Positions 46,991 to 56,216 of a DNA stretch of 64,000 nt are shown in pieces. Both the position numbers and the translations under genes were made by a program. The notes under the pieces are model-generated. The model worked only from the letters and a program-made list of their open reading frames with translations, searched no databases and was not told the DNA's origin. Location of the stretch: the NCBI RefSeq assembly GCF_014117425.1, contig NZ_CP059725.1, forward strand, positions 248,001 through 312,000, given 5' to 3'. This DNA comes from Bartonella sp. HY038. GTDB taxonomy: Bacteria > Pseudomonadota > Alphaproteobacteria > Rhizobiales > Rhizobiaceae. Numbering within the stretch: position 1 is the stretch's first letter; the number at the start of each line of letters is the position of its first letter.

Positions 46991-48421
46991 TCAATTCTTA
47001 TGTTCTTCATTAACAACGGCAATACGCAGCATATTGGTTGAGCCTGGTGTACCAAAAGGAACGCCAGCGGTAATGATGATGCGCTCTCCAGTTTTACAAA
47101 AACCCTCGTGGCAAGCAATTTTTGCCGCGCGATCTACTACCTCATCAAGGTCTTTTGCGTCTTCCGTGACAACACAGTGCAAGCCCCAACCAATAGCAAG
47201 GCGACGTGCCGTTTCAACCTTAGGTGATAAGAGAATGATAGGTGTGCGCGGACGCTCACGCGAGGTTCTAATGCCAGTTGTGCCCGTTGTTGTATAGGCA
47301 ACAATGGCAGCAAGGTTAAGTGTTTCAGCAATTTGTCTGGTGGCAAGAGCGATAGCGTCTGCACTTGTTGCCATTGGTTTTGGATGTTGAGCATTGATCA
47401 TGCCACTATAGAAAATATCGCGTTCAATTTTTTGCGCAATGCGATCCATGGTCTGTACCGCTTCAATCGGATATTGGCCGGAAGCTGATTCTGCTGAAAG
47501 CATAATTGCATCAGCACCCTCATAAACCGCTGTTGCAACATCAGATACTTCTGCGCGTGTTGGAACAGGGGCGCTAATCATTGATTCAAGCATTTGGGTT
47601 GCAACCACAACGGGCTTACCTGCATTGCGGCAAGCTTGAATAAGCCGCATTTGGGTACCGGGGACACTTTCAAGCGGCATTTCAACGCCAAGGTCGCCAC
47701 GTGCTACCATGATCGCATCAGATTGATCGATGATTTCCTCAATGCGCAGCAAGGCTTGCGGTTTTTCGATTTTTGACAGGATCGACATGCGACCCTTGAC
47801 AATTTTGCGTGCTTCGGCAATGTCATCGGGACGTTGAATAAAGGATAATGCAATCCAGTCGACATCTTCCTCCACGATAGCTGCAAGGTCGCGATGATCT
47901 TTTTCAGTCATCGCACCAACTGCCAATAATGTATCAGGTAGGCTTACACCTTTACGATCAGAAATTTTGGTACCAGCCACCACGCGACACTCAATCTTAT
48001 CAAGGTCGCATTGAATGATAACCAGTTCAAGCCGACCATCATCAATAAGTAAGCGGTCTCCAGGCTTTACAGCCGCAAAGATTTCAGGATGAGGCAAATA
48101 AACGCGATTAGTGTCACCAGGTGCCTCATTACGGTCAAGTGTAAAATTTTGCCCTTGCTTTAATTCTACGGCGCGGTCAGCAAATGCGCCTACACGCAGT
48201 TTAGGGCCTTGTAAATCACAAAGAATGCCGATTGGGCGACCTTGCTTTTTTTCAACATTTCGAATGCGTTGCACAAGTGCGCGCATTGTATCATGGTCGG
48301 CATGGCTCATATTAATGCGGAAAACATCGGCACCTGCTACGAAAAGCCGCTCAATCACGGTCTCGTCAAAAGATGCAGGCCCAAGGGTGGCTAGAATTTT
48401 CACATTACGGTTGCGTCTCAC
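46991..48421 (-). CDS. pyk: Pyruvate kinase
   Basis: Pyruvate kinase makes ATP and pyruvate from phosphoenolpyruvate. The 476-residue protein shows NVKILATLGPASFDE, the FRINMSHADHDTM arginine-containing active-site segment, ILCDLQGPKLRVG, the catalytic-lysine motif RMSILSKIEKPQALLRIEEI, the MVARGDLGVEMPLE block and the VVATQMLESMI and ADAIMLSAESASGQYPIEAV motifs. The start is GTG 48421, overlapping the DUF1036 stop by four bases. The DUF1036-pyk order is common in Rhizobiales. Confidence 0.95.
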   Translation of the reverse strand: MRRNRNVKILATLGPASFDETVIERLFVAGADVFRINMSHADHDTMRALVQRIRNVEKKQGRPIGILCDLQGPKLRVGAFADRAVELKQGQNFTLDRNEAPGDTNRVYLPHPEIFAAVKPGDRLLIDDGRLELVIIQCDLDKIECRVVAGTKISDRKGVSLPDTLLAVGAMTEKDHRDLAAIVEEDVDWIALSFIQRPDDIAEARKIVKGRMSILSKIEKPQALLRIEEIIDQSDAIMVARGDLGVEMPLESVPGTQMRLIQACRNAGKPVVVATQMLESMISAPVPTRAEVSDVATAVYEGADAIMLSAESASGQYPIEAVQTMDRIAQKIERDIFYSGMINAQHPKPMATSADAIALATRQIAETLNLAAIVAYTTTGTTGIRTSRERPRTPIILLSPKVETARRLAIGWGLHCVVTEDAKDLDEVVDRAAKIACHEGFCKTGERIIITAGVPFGTPGSTNMLRIAVVNEEHKN

Positions 48422-48885
48422 GGATTTTGACTCCCTGTCACCAATGAATTATTTATTGCAGGATTTGTTGTAACTGGTTCAGTTAATTGCACCATCCAGT
48501 TTTTTTGGTTTTGTGTATCAATTTCCTGAAAACCAAAACGCTGGAAGCCACGGGCAAAACAATCATTAGTTCCCGGAATTTTAAATTCGGCTTCGGTGCC
48601 ACACATGGTAACAGGACCATCCCAGCGGCTTTTACCGCTTTCATCTTCGGCATATAGATAATAGAAGCGTGAAGAAAGCGAACCAACAATAACTGTTTCA
48701 CAGCTTGCCTTATTAATGCGCCACCAACCTTCGCTAACCCAACCTTCATCAGAGCGATATCCAACGGCAACTCCAACAATATCTTGGGTTGTATTACAAA
48801 CGCGTAAATCTGCCATCGCCGAATTGACAGAAATCAGAAATAGGAAACCGGCAAAAAACCATTTCACTATAGATCTCAATTGCAT
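48418..48885 (-). CDS. DUF1036 family exported protein
   Basis: The 155-residue protein has a signal peptide (cleaved near AMADLRVC). The DUF1036 core follows: DLRVCNTTQDIVGVAVGYRSDEGWVSEGWWRI, the CETVIVGSL strand, RFYYLYAEDESG, and MCGTEAEFKIPGTNDCFARGFQRFGFQEIDTQNQKNWMVQL, with four conserved cysteines. Function is unknown; such proteins are periplasmic. It is fused by overlap to pyk and so is cotranscribed. ATG 48885 is followed by a basic N-region. Confidence 0.9.
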   Translation of the reverse strand: MQLRSIVKWFFAGFLFLISVNSAMADLRVCNTTQDIVGVAVGYRSDEGWVSEGWWRINKASCETVIVGSLSSRFYYLYAEDESGKSRWDGPVTMCGTEAEFKIPGTNDCFARGFQRFGFQEIDTQNQKNWMVQLTEPVTTNPAINNSLVTGSQNP

Positions 48886-50170
48886 TGGCGATACTCCATT
48901 AAAGCGCTGACCTTTCTTTATGCCAATTTAAATATTCATTCTACCATTAATTGATGCCATGAATGGTGCAAAAGCACAAATGCTATTGTTCATTCATATA
49001 TCTCTCTATCGCGTTTTTTAAACCTTTTTATCTCAACGAAGCAAAATATTCCCAATTGATTGTGCCAAGAACTGGTGATTGTGCCAAGAACTGGCTTGGT
49101 AATAAAGGGATTTTGGCATTTTGCTGCATAATTGCAATGGCAAAGAGGCTAAATAACAAAGAAATATTGGTGTTAAAGCTGTGGTAAAATGATGATCCTT
49201 TTTAAATTAATCATAAATAATCGGTGTTTGGTGAAAAAGTAGAATCGCTTCTGCTTTTCCAATATGAACTTATTCAGTGCTTTCATAACAAAGTGATCTT
49301 TAAATCGATATATCTTATTCACTTTGGTACTATCGTAATATTCAATTTGGCTTTCATGAATGAAAATTAGGCGAAATCTTGATCGCACATTTAGAACCAT
49401 AGTTAAAAACCAAAAACAACATTACTCGAACACTTGACTTATTAGGTGAAGTTTTAATAGCAGAATTGTGACATAAGTGTTAAAATTTTTAGCATTTCGT
49501 AAATTATCTTGCAATGAAGCTAACGGATGGGATTAAAAATCTTAAAATACTCAATTGTGAAATGACTTAATGGTTGGGAAAGCTAGTATGTTTTGAATGT
49601 TGGGCATTGTTAGAAAATGTTTAGGTTTTAATTGTCTTACTAATGATTTTGTGATTTTGAACTTGTTTGTCGATATTATTGGTTGTGTGGCGTTATGGTG
49701 AGTCATTTTCTGATTAAAAATAGCTATAGTTTTGCTGTTTTTAGTTTTGGTGTAATTAGCGTATAATAGGTTTTAAAATAATGGGATTATGTTTTTAATA
49801 ATATAGATTATAATAGTTCTAAATTGATTAGTAAAATTTTGGTGTAATGTTACAATTATTTGCAGTATTTTCTGTTTAATACTTAAGTTTAATTTTAATA
49901 TGTGTTATGAAGATAACGTTATTAGTATTATCGTTTTACGTGTTTTGGCATATGTAAAAAGCCCGATGAAGTGAGAGGTTGGTTGGAAGCTAGCAGTTCT
50001 TATTGTCGTGGGGTTAATAAAGTATGACTAAGCATTGTGATTGCATATGGTGCAAATTTATCAATATACACCAAAATACTCTAATTTAATAATAAATGAA
50101 AATACCACATTCAATATAAGCAGGATATATTGGATGCTTATATGAAAATTGGTTTTAGAAAGTTTATTTA
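48886..50170. other. 1.3-kb gene desert between DUF1036 and efeU
   Basis: The largest empty stretch in the window (1,285 bases), very AT-rich. Only short open frames occur (for example about 74 codons at 48963-49187 and 75 at 49173-49400 on the minus strand), with no ribosome site or recognisable protein. A tandem 19-base repeat lies at 49057-49094. TTTTAGAA (50153-50160) just before efeU resembles half of an Irr iron-control box. The desert may be decayed genes or hold small RNAs; no terminator-ended transcript is evident. Confidence 0.5.
49057..49094. repeat. Perfect tandem 19-base duplication
   Basis: The unit TGATTGTGCCAAGAACTGG occurs twice with no gap (49057-49075 and 49076-49094). It is in noncoding DNA and looks like a slippage product, though a paired binding site is possible. 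Confidence 0.9.
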
Positions 50171-51010
50171 ATGTTTGCTGCTTTTCTTATTATGTTGCGT
50201 GAAGGACTTGAGGCGGTTTTAATTGTTGCTATTATTTCAGGCTATTTGACACGCACGGGGCGCCGTGAATGGTTGCCAGCCATTTGGGTTGGTATTTTTT
50301 TAGCTATCGCGCTTTCACTTTTTGTTGCAGCAATGATATTGGCATTGCGTGCTGAATTTCCGCAAAGACAGCAGGAGATGTTTGAAGCCTTTGTGGGCTT
50401 TTTGGCGGTTGGCGTGCTCACCTGGGTTATATTATGGATGAAAAAGGCCGCATCAAGTGTTGGTCGTGAATTAAAGGAATCGGTTGAAGCTGCTTTTTCG
50501 CAAGATAAATCAGGCTCAAAAGGCACAACCCTTGCTCTTGTCGGTATGGCTTTCTTAGCTGTTGCGCGTGAAGGTTTGGAAGCGGTGTTTTTCTTGCTTG
50601 CTATTCTTCAGCAAGGCAATGAAACCAATACTCTATGGGGCGCGCTGTTGGGTGTTCTCTTAGCCAGTGCTATTGGCTTTTTGCTATATAAAGGTAGTAT
50701 CTCGCTTAATTTACGGGTTTTCTTCCGTTGGACTGGTGTTCTTATCATTTTCGTTGCAGCCGGTCTTGCCGCAAGTTCGCTCAATAAGTTGCATGAAGCA
50801 GGTATCTGGAATAGTTTGCAAGACATTGCCTTCAATATTCAGCATATCCTTTCCGATCATAGCACTTTAGGTACATTTTTAGCAGGTCTCTTTGGCTATA
50901 ATCCCGCCCCAACTATTGGTGAGGTAGTGATTTACGTTATCTATTTGGTGCCTGTTCTTGGTTTTTATATTTACGAAAGCAAGCTGCCTAAAAAGCCAGT
51001 AGGCGCTTAA
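50171..51010 (+). CDS. efeU: Iron permease EfeU (FTR1 family)
   Basis: EfeU is the membrane permease of the Efe iron-uptake system. The 279-residue protein has seven predicted helices and two REGLE iron-binding motifs, MLREGLEAVLIV (about residues 8-19) and VAREGLEAVFFLL (about 136-148). These are the hallmark of FTR1 proteins. It leads an efeU-efeO-efeB-efeM cluster on the plus strand. Such loci are usually activated by iron shortage; an Irr-like half box overlaps the start region but is not conclusive. Confidence 0.93.
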   Translation: MFAAFLIMLREGLEAVLIVAIISGYLTRTGRREWLPAIWVGIFLAIALSLFVAAMILALRAEFPQRQQEMFEAFVGFLAVGVLTWVILWMKKAASSVGRELKESVEAAFSQDKSGSKGTTLALVGMAFLAVAREGLEAVFFLLAILQQGNETNTLWGALLGVLLASAIGFLLYKGSISLNLRVFFRWTGVLIIFVAAGLAASSLNKLHEAGIWNSLQDIAFNIQHILSDHSTLGTFLAGLFGYNPAPTIGEVVIYVIYLVPVLGFYIYESKLPKKPVGA

Positions 51011-51097
51011 TATCTAGCCATTGCAAGATGAATGAGGTGCCTTGATGGTAAAGTACCTTAAAAAACGAAATAGTGTTTATTAAAGAAAGTAAGTTTC

Positions 51098-52258
51098 ATG
51101 ACATCGCCAAAAACAAATAAGACCCCTATGGTGATTGCTCTTGTCGGCTCATGTGTTTTGGCCGTTGCTGCGGCCGGAACATTGTGGTGGGCAAGCAGCA
51201 ATCATACAGATGATACCGATGTTAATGATATCATAGCGGTTAAAGTGGGCAGCGATAGCTGCGATCCGATGAATTTGACTGTACCTGCTGGCAAGCGTTT
51301 TTTTGAAATTGAAAACACATCAGAGCGTGCGGTTGAATGGGAGATTTTATCGGGCGTTATGGTGCTTGCAGAGCGTGAAAATATTTTACCCGGATTTAAA
51401 TCGCGTCTATCGGCAACGCTTGCACCTGGTGAATATGAAATTACTTGCGGTTTGCTAACCAATGCGCGTGGCAAAATGGTTGTCACGTCAAGTGATGAGT
51501 GGAAAAATGCCGTTGCAGCCCAGCCGGGTAATCGCGAATTCTTAAAGCCTTTATCCGAGTATCGCGTCTATCTCATTTTAGAAGCAAAGCGCATGTCTAC
51601 AGCGCTTCAATCACTTAAAACAGCCATTGATGCCAATGATGTTGATGCGGCCAAAAAAGCATGGCTTGATGCCCGTCTTCACTATCGCAAGCTTGATACA
51701 TTTTCTGGGCGTTTTTCTGATCTTGAAGCCAAAATGAATCCGCAAGCGCAATATCTTGCTAATCGTGAAAATGACACAGCTTTTGTTGGCTTCCATCGCA
51801 TTGAATATGGTCTATGGGGGCAAAATTCTACTGCAGGACTTGCACCATTTATGGCCGATTTAGAAACTGCGGCCAATGATCTTTCCCAGCGCATCAAGGA
51901 TAATCAGGTTGCACCGATTGAAATGCTGACAAGTGCTGAAAATATCACCCAAAAGCTGATTGATATGTTGACAAGCGATCATGGTGTTAATGCTTGGGCT
52001 AAGGGTGAAGCGAGCGAAATGGCGGCCAGTATTGACGGTATAAAAAAGACTGCATCGCTCATGGCTGAAGTTGCACAGCATTCTGCACCGCAATTGCAAA
52101 CCGAGATCAATCAAAATCTGGATGCTTTAAGCACGATTTTCAAAGATGGTGTAAATGAAACTGGTGAACTTGCGGCAGATAAAAAGCAAGTTCTTTTAGC
52201 TGATTTGAAAAAGCTTTCGGAGCAGCTAACGCAGTTACAAGCAAAATTAGGGTTTTAG
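51098..52258 (+). CDS. efeO: Iron uptake protein EfeO (cupredoxin plus M75/imelysin domain)
   Basis: EfeO is a periplasmic partner of EfeU. The 386-residue protein is tethered by an N-terminal helix (VIALVGSCVLAVAAAGTLWWA) and then has a cupredoxin-like domain (about residues 40-130, with SCDPMNLTVPAGKRFFEIEN and YEITCGLL). An M75/imelysin domain follows (about 145-385) with the characteristic G-F-H-R-I-E-Y-G-L-W motif (about 229-238). The cupredoxin copper ligands are not all obvious. It follows efeU by 87 bases and precedes efeB. Confidence 0.92.
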   Translation: MTSPKTNKTPMVIALVGSCVLAVAAAGTLWWASSNHTDDTDVNDIIAVKVGSDSCDPMNLTVPAGKRFFEIENTSERAVEWEILSGVMVLAERENILPGFKSRLSATLAPGEYEITCGLLTNARGKMVVTSSDEWKNAVAAQPGNREFLKPLSEYRVYLILEAKRMSTALQSLKTAIDANDVDAAKKAWLDARLHYRKLDTFSGRFSDLEAKMNPQAQYLANRENDTAFVGFHRIEYGLWGQNSTAGLAPFMADLETAANDLSQRIKDNQVAPIEMLTSAENITQKLIDMLTSDHGVNAWAKGEASEMAASIDGIKKTASLMAEVAQHSAPQLQTEINQNLDALSTIFKDGVNETGELAADKKQVLLADLKKLSEQLTQLQAKLGF

Positions 52259-52389
52259 TGCGGCTAATATTGCACTAAACCCCTTGAAATAAGTGGTTTT
52301 ACCATGCGCAAGCAATAAAGAACCGCTGTGAAATGAAGAGATTGGGTGATGGATAAAATCTGTCACTTGATCCTATGGAGTAGAAGATA

Positions 52390-53709
52390 ATGACCAAAAG
52401 TGGATCAAGCCCTTTTAATCGTCGTTCGTTTTTAAAAACCGCCTCTGCAACGGCGTTAGTCACACCGACCTTGGTGGCTGGCAATGAGGCATTTGCCCAA
52501 GATAATGCAAAAGCCACGCATATGGCGCAAAGTGGTGCGGTGACAGCTGCACCAACGGGCAATGATAATTTATCAGATGTTGTCGCTTTTTATGGCGAGC
52601 ATCAGGCAGGTATTTTAACCCCGCGACCGGCAACTGGTCTTGTGGCGGCATTAAATGTTGTTGTTAGCAAACCTGAGCAATTAGAAGACTTGTTTCGCCG
52701 TCTTACCGACCGTATCCGCTTCTTAACCAAGGGTGGTAGCTATCCAGAGCGTGATGATAAATTACCGCCTTATGATTCTGGTATCTTGGGGCCAGAAATT
52801 ACACCGAATGGTCTTACGGTAACGGTTGCGCTTGGCAATTCGCTCTTTGAAAAATTTGATTGGCTAAAGGTTCATAAGCCTGCGGAGCTTGAACAAATGA
52901 CCGGCTTTCATAATGATGCTTTGGTTGCGAGCCGTTGTCATGGAGATATTTCAATACAAATTTGTGCCAATGATATTGATACAGTTATTCACGCATTGCG
53001 TGACATTAATAAAAATCTATCAAACCTATTGGTGATGAAATGGATGCAAGAAGGGAGTGTTCCAGTCATTGCCCCATTGCCAAATGGCGAAGTCGAAAAT
53101 GCCCGTAATTTCTTAGGCTTCCGTGATGGTTCTGCCAATCCTGATACCAATGATAGCGCGTTGATGGATCGTATTTTGTGGGTTAATGACAGCCGCAAAA
53201 ATGAACCAGAATGGGCCCGTGGTGGCTCCTATCAAGCCGTGCGCATTATCCGCAATTTTGTTGAGCGCTGGGATCGCACTCCCTTGCAAGAGCAAGAGCG
53301 CATTTTTGGCCGCAAGCGTGATAGTGGTGCGCCGATGGATGGCAAGAAAGAATCTGATGTTCCAGATTATACCAAGGATCCTGATGGCAAAGTAACATTG
53401 CTTGATGCCCATATTCGCCTCGCTAATCCAAGAACGGCAGACTCAGAAAAACATCAAATTTTGCGCCGGCCTTTTAATTATTCCAACGGCGTAACCAAGT
53501 CTGGCCAATTAGATCAAGGCCTATTGTTTATTTGTTATCAAGCTAGCCTTCATGATGGTTTTATCCATGTGCAAAGTCAACTTGATGGCGAACCGCTAGA
53601 AGAATATTTGAAGCCAGAAGGTGGTGGGTATTTCTTCACGCTTCCCGGTGTTCAAAATGATGAAGATTGGCTAGGCCGTTCGCTTATGGAAGCGGTAAAG
53701 GCTAGCTAA
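52390..53709 (+). CDS. efeB: Dye-decolorizing peroxidase EfeB (Tat-exported)
   Basis: EfeB is a heme peroxidase of the DyP family exported by the Tat route. The 439-residue protein has a twin-arginine signal (NRRSFLKTASATALVTPTLV, about 10-29) with probable cleavage near AFAQ. It has the DyP G-x-x-D-G motif GFRDGSANPDTND, the likely heme-ligand histidine region LLDAHIRLANPRT and the LRRPFNYSNGV segment with LLFICYQASLHDGF. It is placed between efeO and efeM. Proposed roles are ferrous oxidation at the permease or iron release from heme; the choice is debated in the literature and is not settled here. Confidence 0.93.
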   Translation: MTKSGSSPFNRRSFLKTASATALVTPTLVAGNEAFAQDNAKATHMAQSGAVTAAPTGNDNLSDVVAFYGEHQAGILTPRPATGLVAALNVVVSKPEQLEDLFRRLTDRIRFLTKGGSYPERDDKLPPYDSGILGPEITPNGLTVTVALGNSLFEKFDWLKVHKPAELEQMTGFHNDALVASRCHGDISIQICANDIDTVIHALRDINKNLSNLLVMKWMQEGSVPVIAPLPNGEVENARNFLGFRDGSANPDTNDSALMDRILWVNDSRKNEPEWARGGSYQAVRIIRNFVERWDRTPLQEQERIFGRKRDSGAPMDGKKESDVPDYTKDPDGKVTLLDAHIRLANPRTADSEKHQILRRPFNYSNGVTKSGQLDQGLLFICYQASLHDGFIHVQSQLDGEPLEEYLKPEGGGYFFTLPGVQNDEDWLGRSLMEAVKAS

Positions 53710-53800
53710 TAAATTAAGATGAATGAAAAAGGTAACTGCTTTAATAGTATGGTTTTCTTGACCACTGCGTTAAACGCCTTTTCATTCATGCGCAAATTTT

Positions 53801-53825
53801 CGATACCAATTTCAAATTGGTATCG
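53801..53825. repeat. 25-base perfect palindrome between efeB and efeM
   Basis: CGATACCAATTT (53801-53812) and its exact complement (53814-53825) flank a single C. As RNA it could fold with a 10-bp stem, but without a T tail. A second, looser inverted repeat surrounds 53719-53789. It may be an operator, a termination or processing site, or a cruciform. Confidence 0.7.
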
Positions 53826-53952
53826 TCATAAATACAAGTGATGATTGATTTTTTAGCTGATATGCTTGGATTTTTCATCAATGTATCAAAGGTGGTGGAT
53901 TATACTAAATCGCCGCCGTTTTCGTTGAACAGCTATAGAAAAGGAAATAGCG

Positions 53953-54798
53953 ATGTTTTTGAAAGCACTTCCGATGCGAAAAATGGCTTTAAAGGCTGTG
54001 GCAATTGCTGGTCTTATGTCATTGATGACACCTGCTTTTGCGGCAAATGAGCCAGAGCTTGATCTTGTTGCGCCGATTGCCGAATATAAGATTTATGTTA
54101 GCGAAAAAGTTGATAAGCTTGTCGAAGACACCAAAAAATTTACCGCAGCGATTAAGGCTGGCAAAGTAGACGAAGCTAAAGCACTATTTGCACCAACCCG
54201 CATCAGCTATGAAGCTATTGAACCAATTGCTGAACTCTTTGCTGATCTTGATAAATCAATTGATGCTCGCGCTGATGATTTTGAAAAAGAAGAAAAAGAT
54301 CCTAATTTCACGGGCTTTCACCGCATTGAATATTCTTTGTGGGAAACCAAAAGCACTGACGATATCCAAGGCACAGCTGACAAGCTTTTAACGGACGTTA
54401 AAGACTTGCAAGCACGTATTTCTGATCTTGCTTTCCCACCAGAAACCGTTGTTGGCGGCGCTGCTGCCTTGATGGAAGAAGTTGCAGCAACCAAGATTTC
54501 AGGTGAAGAAGACCGTTATAGCCACACAGATCTTTGGGATTTCCGTGGTAATTTTGATGGTTCACGCAAGATTTTTGATCTTTTCAAGGGCTTCCTTGGC
54601 AAAGATGATGCAGCTTTCGTAACTAAGGTTACTGAAAACTTTGATACTGTTGATGAAATTCTCAGCAAATACAAAGAAGGTGAAGGCTATGTAAGCTATG
54701 AAAAGCTTACTGATGATGACCGCAACACGCTGTCAGCAGCTGTAAATACTCTTGCAGAAGACCTTTCAGAACTTCGCGGTAAGCTTGGTCTTGAGTAG
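53953..54798 (+). CDS. EfeM/EfeO-like imelysin protein without cupredoxin domain
   Basis: The 281-residue protein has a signal peptide (cleavage near AFAANE) and a single M75/imelysin domain with the G-F-H-R-I-E-Y-S-L-W motif (about 117-126). It matches the imelysin part of EfeO but lacks the cupredoxin part, as in the EfeM forms seen in other Efe loci. It is the last gene of the cluster, separated from efeB by 243 bases containing two inverted repeats, so it may be expressed at a different level. AAGGAA lies seven bases ahead of ATG 53953. Confidence 0.85.
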   Translation: MFLKALPMRKMALKAVAIAGLMSLMTPAFAANEPELDLVAPIAEYKIYVSEKVDKLVEDTKKFTAAIKAGKVDEAKALFAPTRISYEAIEPIAELFADLDKSIDARADDFEKEEKDPNFTGFHRIEYSLWETKSTDDIQGTADKLLTDVKDLQARISDLAFPPETVVGGAAALMEEVAATKISGEEDRYSHTDLWDFRGNFDGSRKIFDLFKGFLGKDDAAFVTKVTENFDTVDEILSKYKEGEGYVSYEKLTDDDRNTLSAAVNTLAEDLSELRGKLGLE

Positions 54799-54832
54799 GC
54801 TTTAATAATCAAGCGATAATTTGCTTTAAATG

Positions 54833-54874
54833 AAAGGCATATTTATATCATTGTGATATGAATATGCCTTTTTA
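54833..54874 (+). terminator. Terminator after efeM
   Basis: AAAGGCATATT (54833-54843) pairs with 54861-54871. An inner ATATCA/TGATAT stem extends it, and a T-rich tail follows. Confidence 0.92.
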
Positions 54875-54894
54875 ATTTTATGTTAATCGCGGCT

Positions 54895-55203
54895 TTAGTC
54901 ACAAACAAAATATAAGCTGTTGCCATTTTTCGTGGCTGTTTCTAATAGGGTAAGCCACCTTGATTTTTCTGCCTTATCAATGGAAGCATTTTTAAAAATT
55001 TTAATAAATTCTTCAATCATCGAAATGTTCATTATAAAATCTTCAAAATAGGAAAACTCTATATTAAAAGCCTTGTTCAGTTTCTGTATCGCTAAATCTA
55101 CTTTAAAAAAATCTGCCAGATCGATGTTCGAGACTAGATTTAAACTATTGCTATTGATGTCATCCAATTTGAAGTCGCGGCTTACTTCAAAAATATCAAG
55201 CAT
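54895..55203 (-). CDS. AT-rich orphan protein, function unknown
   Basis: I do not recognise this 102-residue protein. It is acidic, with alternating hydrophobic helices (FKVDLAIQKLNKAFNIEFSYFEDFI, then MIEEFIKIFKNA) and no signal or membrane segment. The sequence is clearly more AT-rich than its neighbours and the codons favour A/T, hinting at recent transfer. It follows hbd by 40 bases on the same strand and may be read from that promoter. The small acidic form is also common among immunity or antitoxin-like orphans, but no toxin is adjacent. Confidence 0.55.
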   Translation of the reverse strand: MLDIFEVSRDFKLDDINSNSLNLVSNIDLADFFKVDLAIQKLNKAFNIEFSYFEDFIMNISMIEEFIKIFKNASIDKAEKSRWLTLLETATKNGNSLYFVCD

Positions 55204-55243
55204 TGCGAACTCTTTTCACTTTATCGCTAAAATATTCACTTTA

Positions 55244-56116
55244 TCAGCGACTTGGTATCGGTATTTCGCCACGATAGTCATAAAAACCGCGTCCACTTTT
55301 ACGACCAAGCCATCCAGCCTCAACATATTTGATTAAAAGCGGGCAGGGGCGATATTTAGAATCTGATAGGCCATCATGCAAAACTTGCATAATAGAAAGG
55401 CATGTGTCTAATCCGATAAAGTCAGCAAGCTGCAGCGGTCCCATGGGGTGGTTAGCACCAAGACGCAAGGCACTATCAATGGCTTCAACGCTAGCAACCC
55501 CCTCATAAAGCGTATAAATTGCTTCATTAATCATCGGTAGTAAAACACGGTTGACCACAAAGGCTGGAAAATCTTGCGTCACAACTGATGTTTTACCAAG
55601 GCTTGCGATGAATTGAGCTGCTGCATTGAAAGTTTTGTCGTCAGTCGCAATGCCGCGCACGATTTCCACAAGATTCATCAAAGGCACGGGATTCATAAAA
55701 TGAAGACCAATGAATCGCTCGGGCCTATCGGTTGTAGCAGCTAGCCTTGTAATCGAAATGGTGGAGGTATTGGTGGCAATGATTGCTTGTGGGTTTAGAA
55801 ATTGACATAGATCATGAAAAATATCTTGTTTGGTTTTTTCATTTTCAAAAGCTGTTTCAATAACTAGGTCAGCAGATCCAAGCTGTTCTTTATGATCCAA
55901 AACTTTGATGAAAGATAGCGCATGCTGTCTTTGTTGTTCTGATAGTTTATTAAGTGCTACTTGTCTTGCTAAATTGCCATTGATAGTTGCAAGAGCGGCT
56001 TCTGCCTTTTCTTGTGAAAGGTCATGAAGCAACACAAATTTTCCTGCCAATGCACAAGCATGAGCAATACCATTGCCCATTTGTCCAGCGCCAATAATGC
56101 CTATTGTTTGAATCAT
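55244..56116 (-). CDS. hbd: 3-hydroxybutyryl-CoA dehydrogenase
   Basis: This NAD(P)+-dependent enzyme interconverts 3-hydroxyacyl-CoA and acetoacetyl-CoA. The 290-residue protein has the Rossmann opening IGIIGAGQMGNGIAHACALAG, the NTSTISITRLA block, the catalytic-region HFMNPVPLMNLVEIVRG (His and Asn), GKTSVVTQDFPAFVVNRVLLPMINEAI, and the C-terminal LQLADFIGLDTCLSIM. It ends GRKSGRGFYDY. In many Rhizobiales it follows etfBA; those genes are not next to it here. Confidence 0.93.
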   Translation of the reverse strand: MIQTIGIIGAGQMGNGIAHACALAGKFVLLHDLSQEKAEAALATINGNLARQVALNKLSEQQRQHALSFIKVLDHKEQLGSADLVIETAFENEKTKQDIFHDLCQFLNPQAIIATNTSTISITRLAATTDRPERFIGLHFMNPVPLMNLVEIVRGIATDDKTFNAAAQFIASLGKTSVVTQDFPAFVVNRVLLPMINEAIYTLYEGVASVEAIDSALRLGANHPMGPLQLADFIGLDTCLSIMQVLHDGLSDSKYRPCPLLIKYVEAGWLGRKSGRGFYDYRGEIPIPSR

Positions 56117-56216
56117 ACCATCCTCACCCCATCAAAGCATTTTGCAAAAGACATTTATAGTTTTTATAAATTTGCAGATATATTATGAGGACTATAATAT
56201 TGCTTTTAGCCGAAAA

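Noticed and set aside
49057..49094. CRISPR-like repeat
   Set aside because: Only two adjacent 19-base copies without spacers; a simple tandem duplication.
48963..49400. Two short open frames in the gene desert (about 75 codons each, opposite strands)
   Set aside because: No ribosome sites, no recognisable protein features, and the first spans the 19-base tandem duplication; treated as chance frames.
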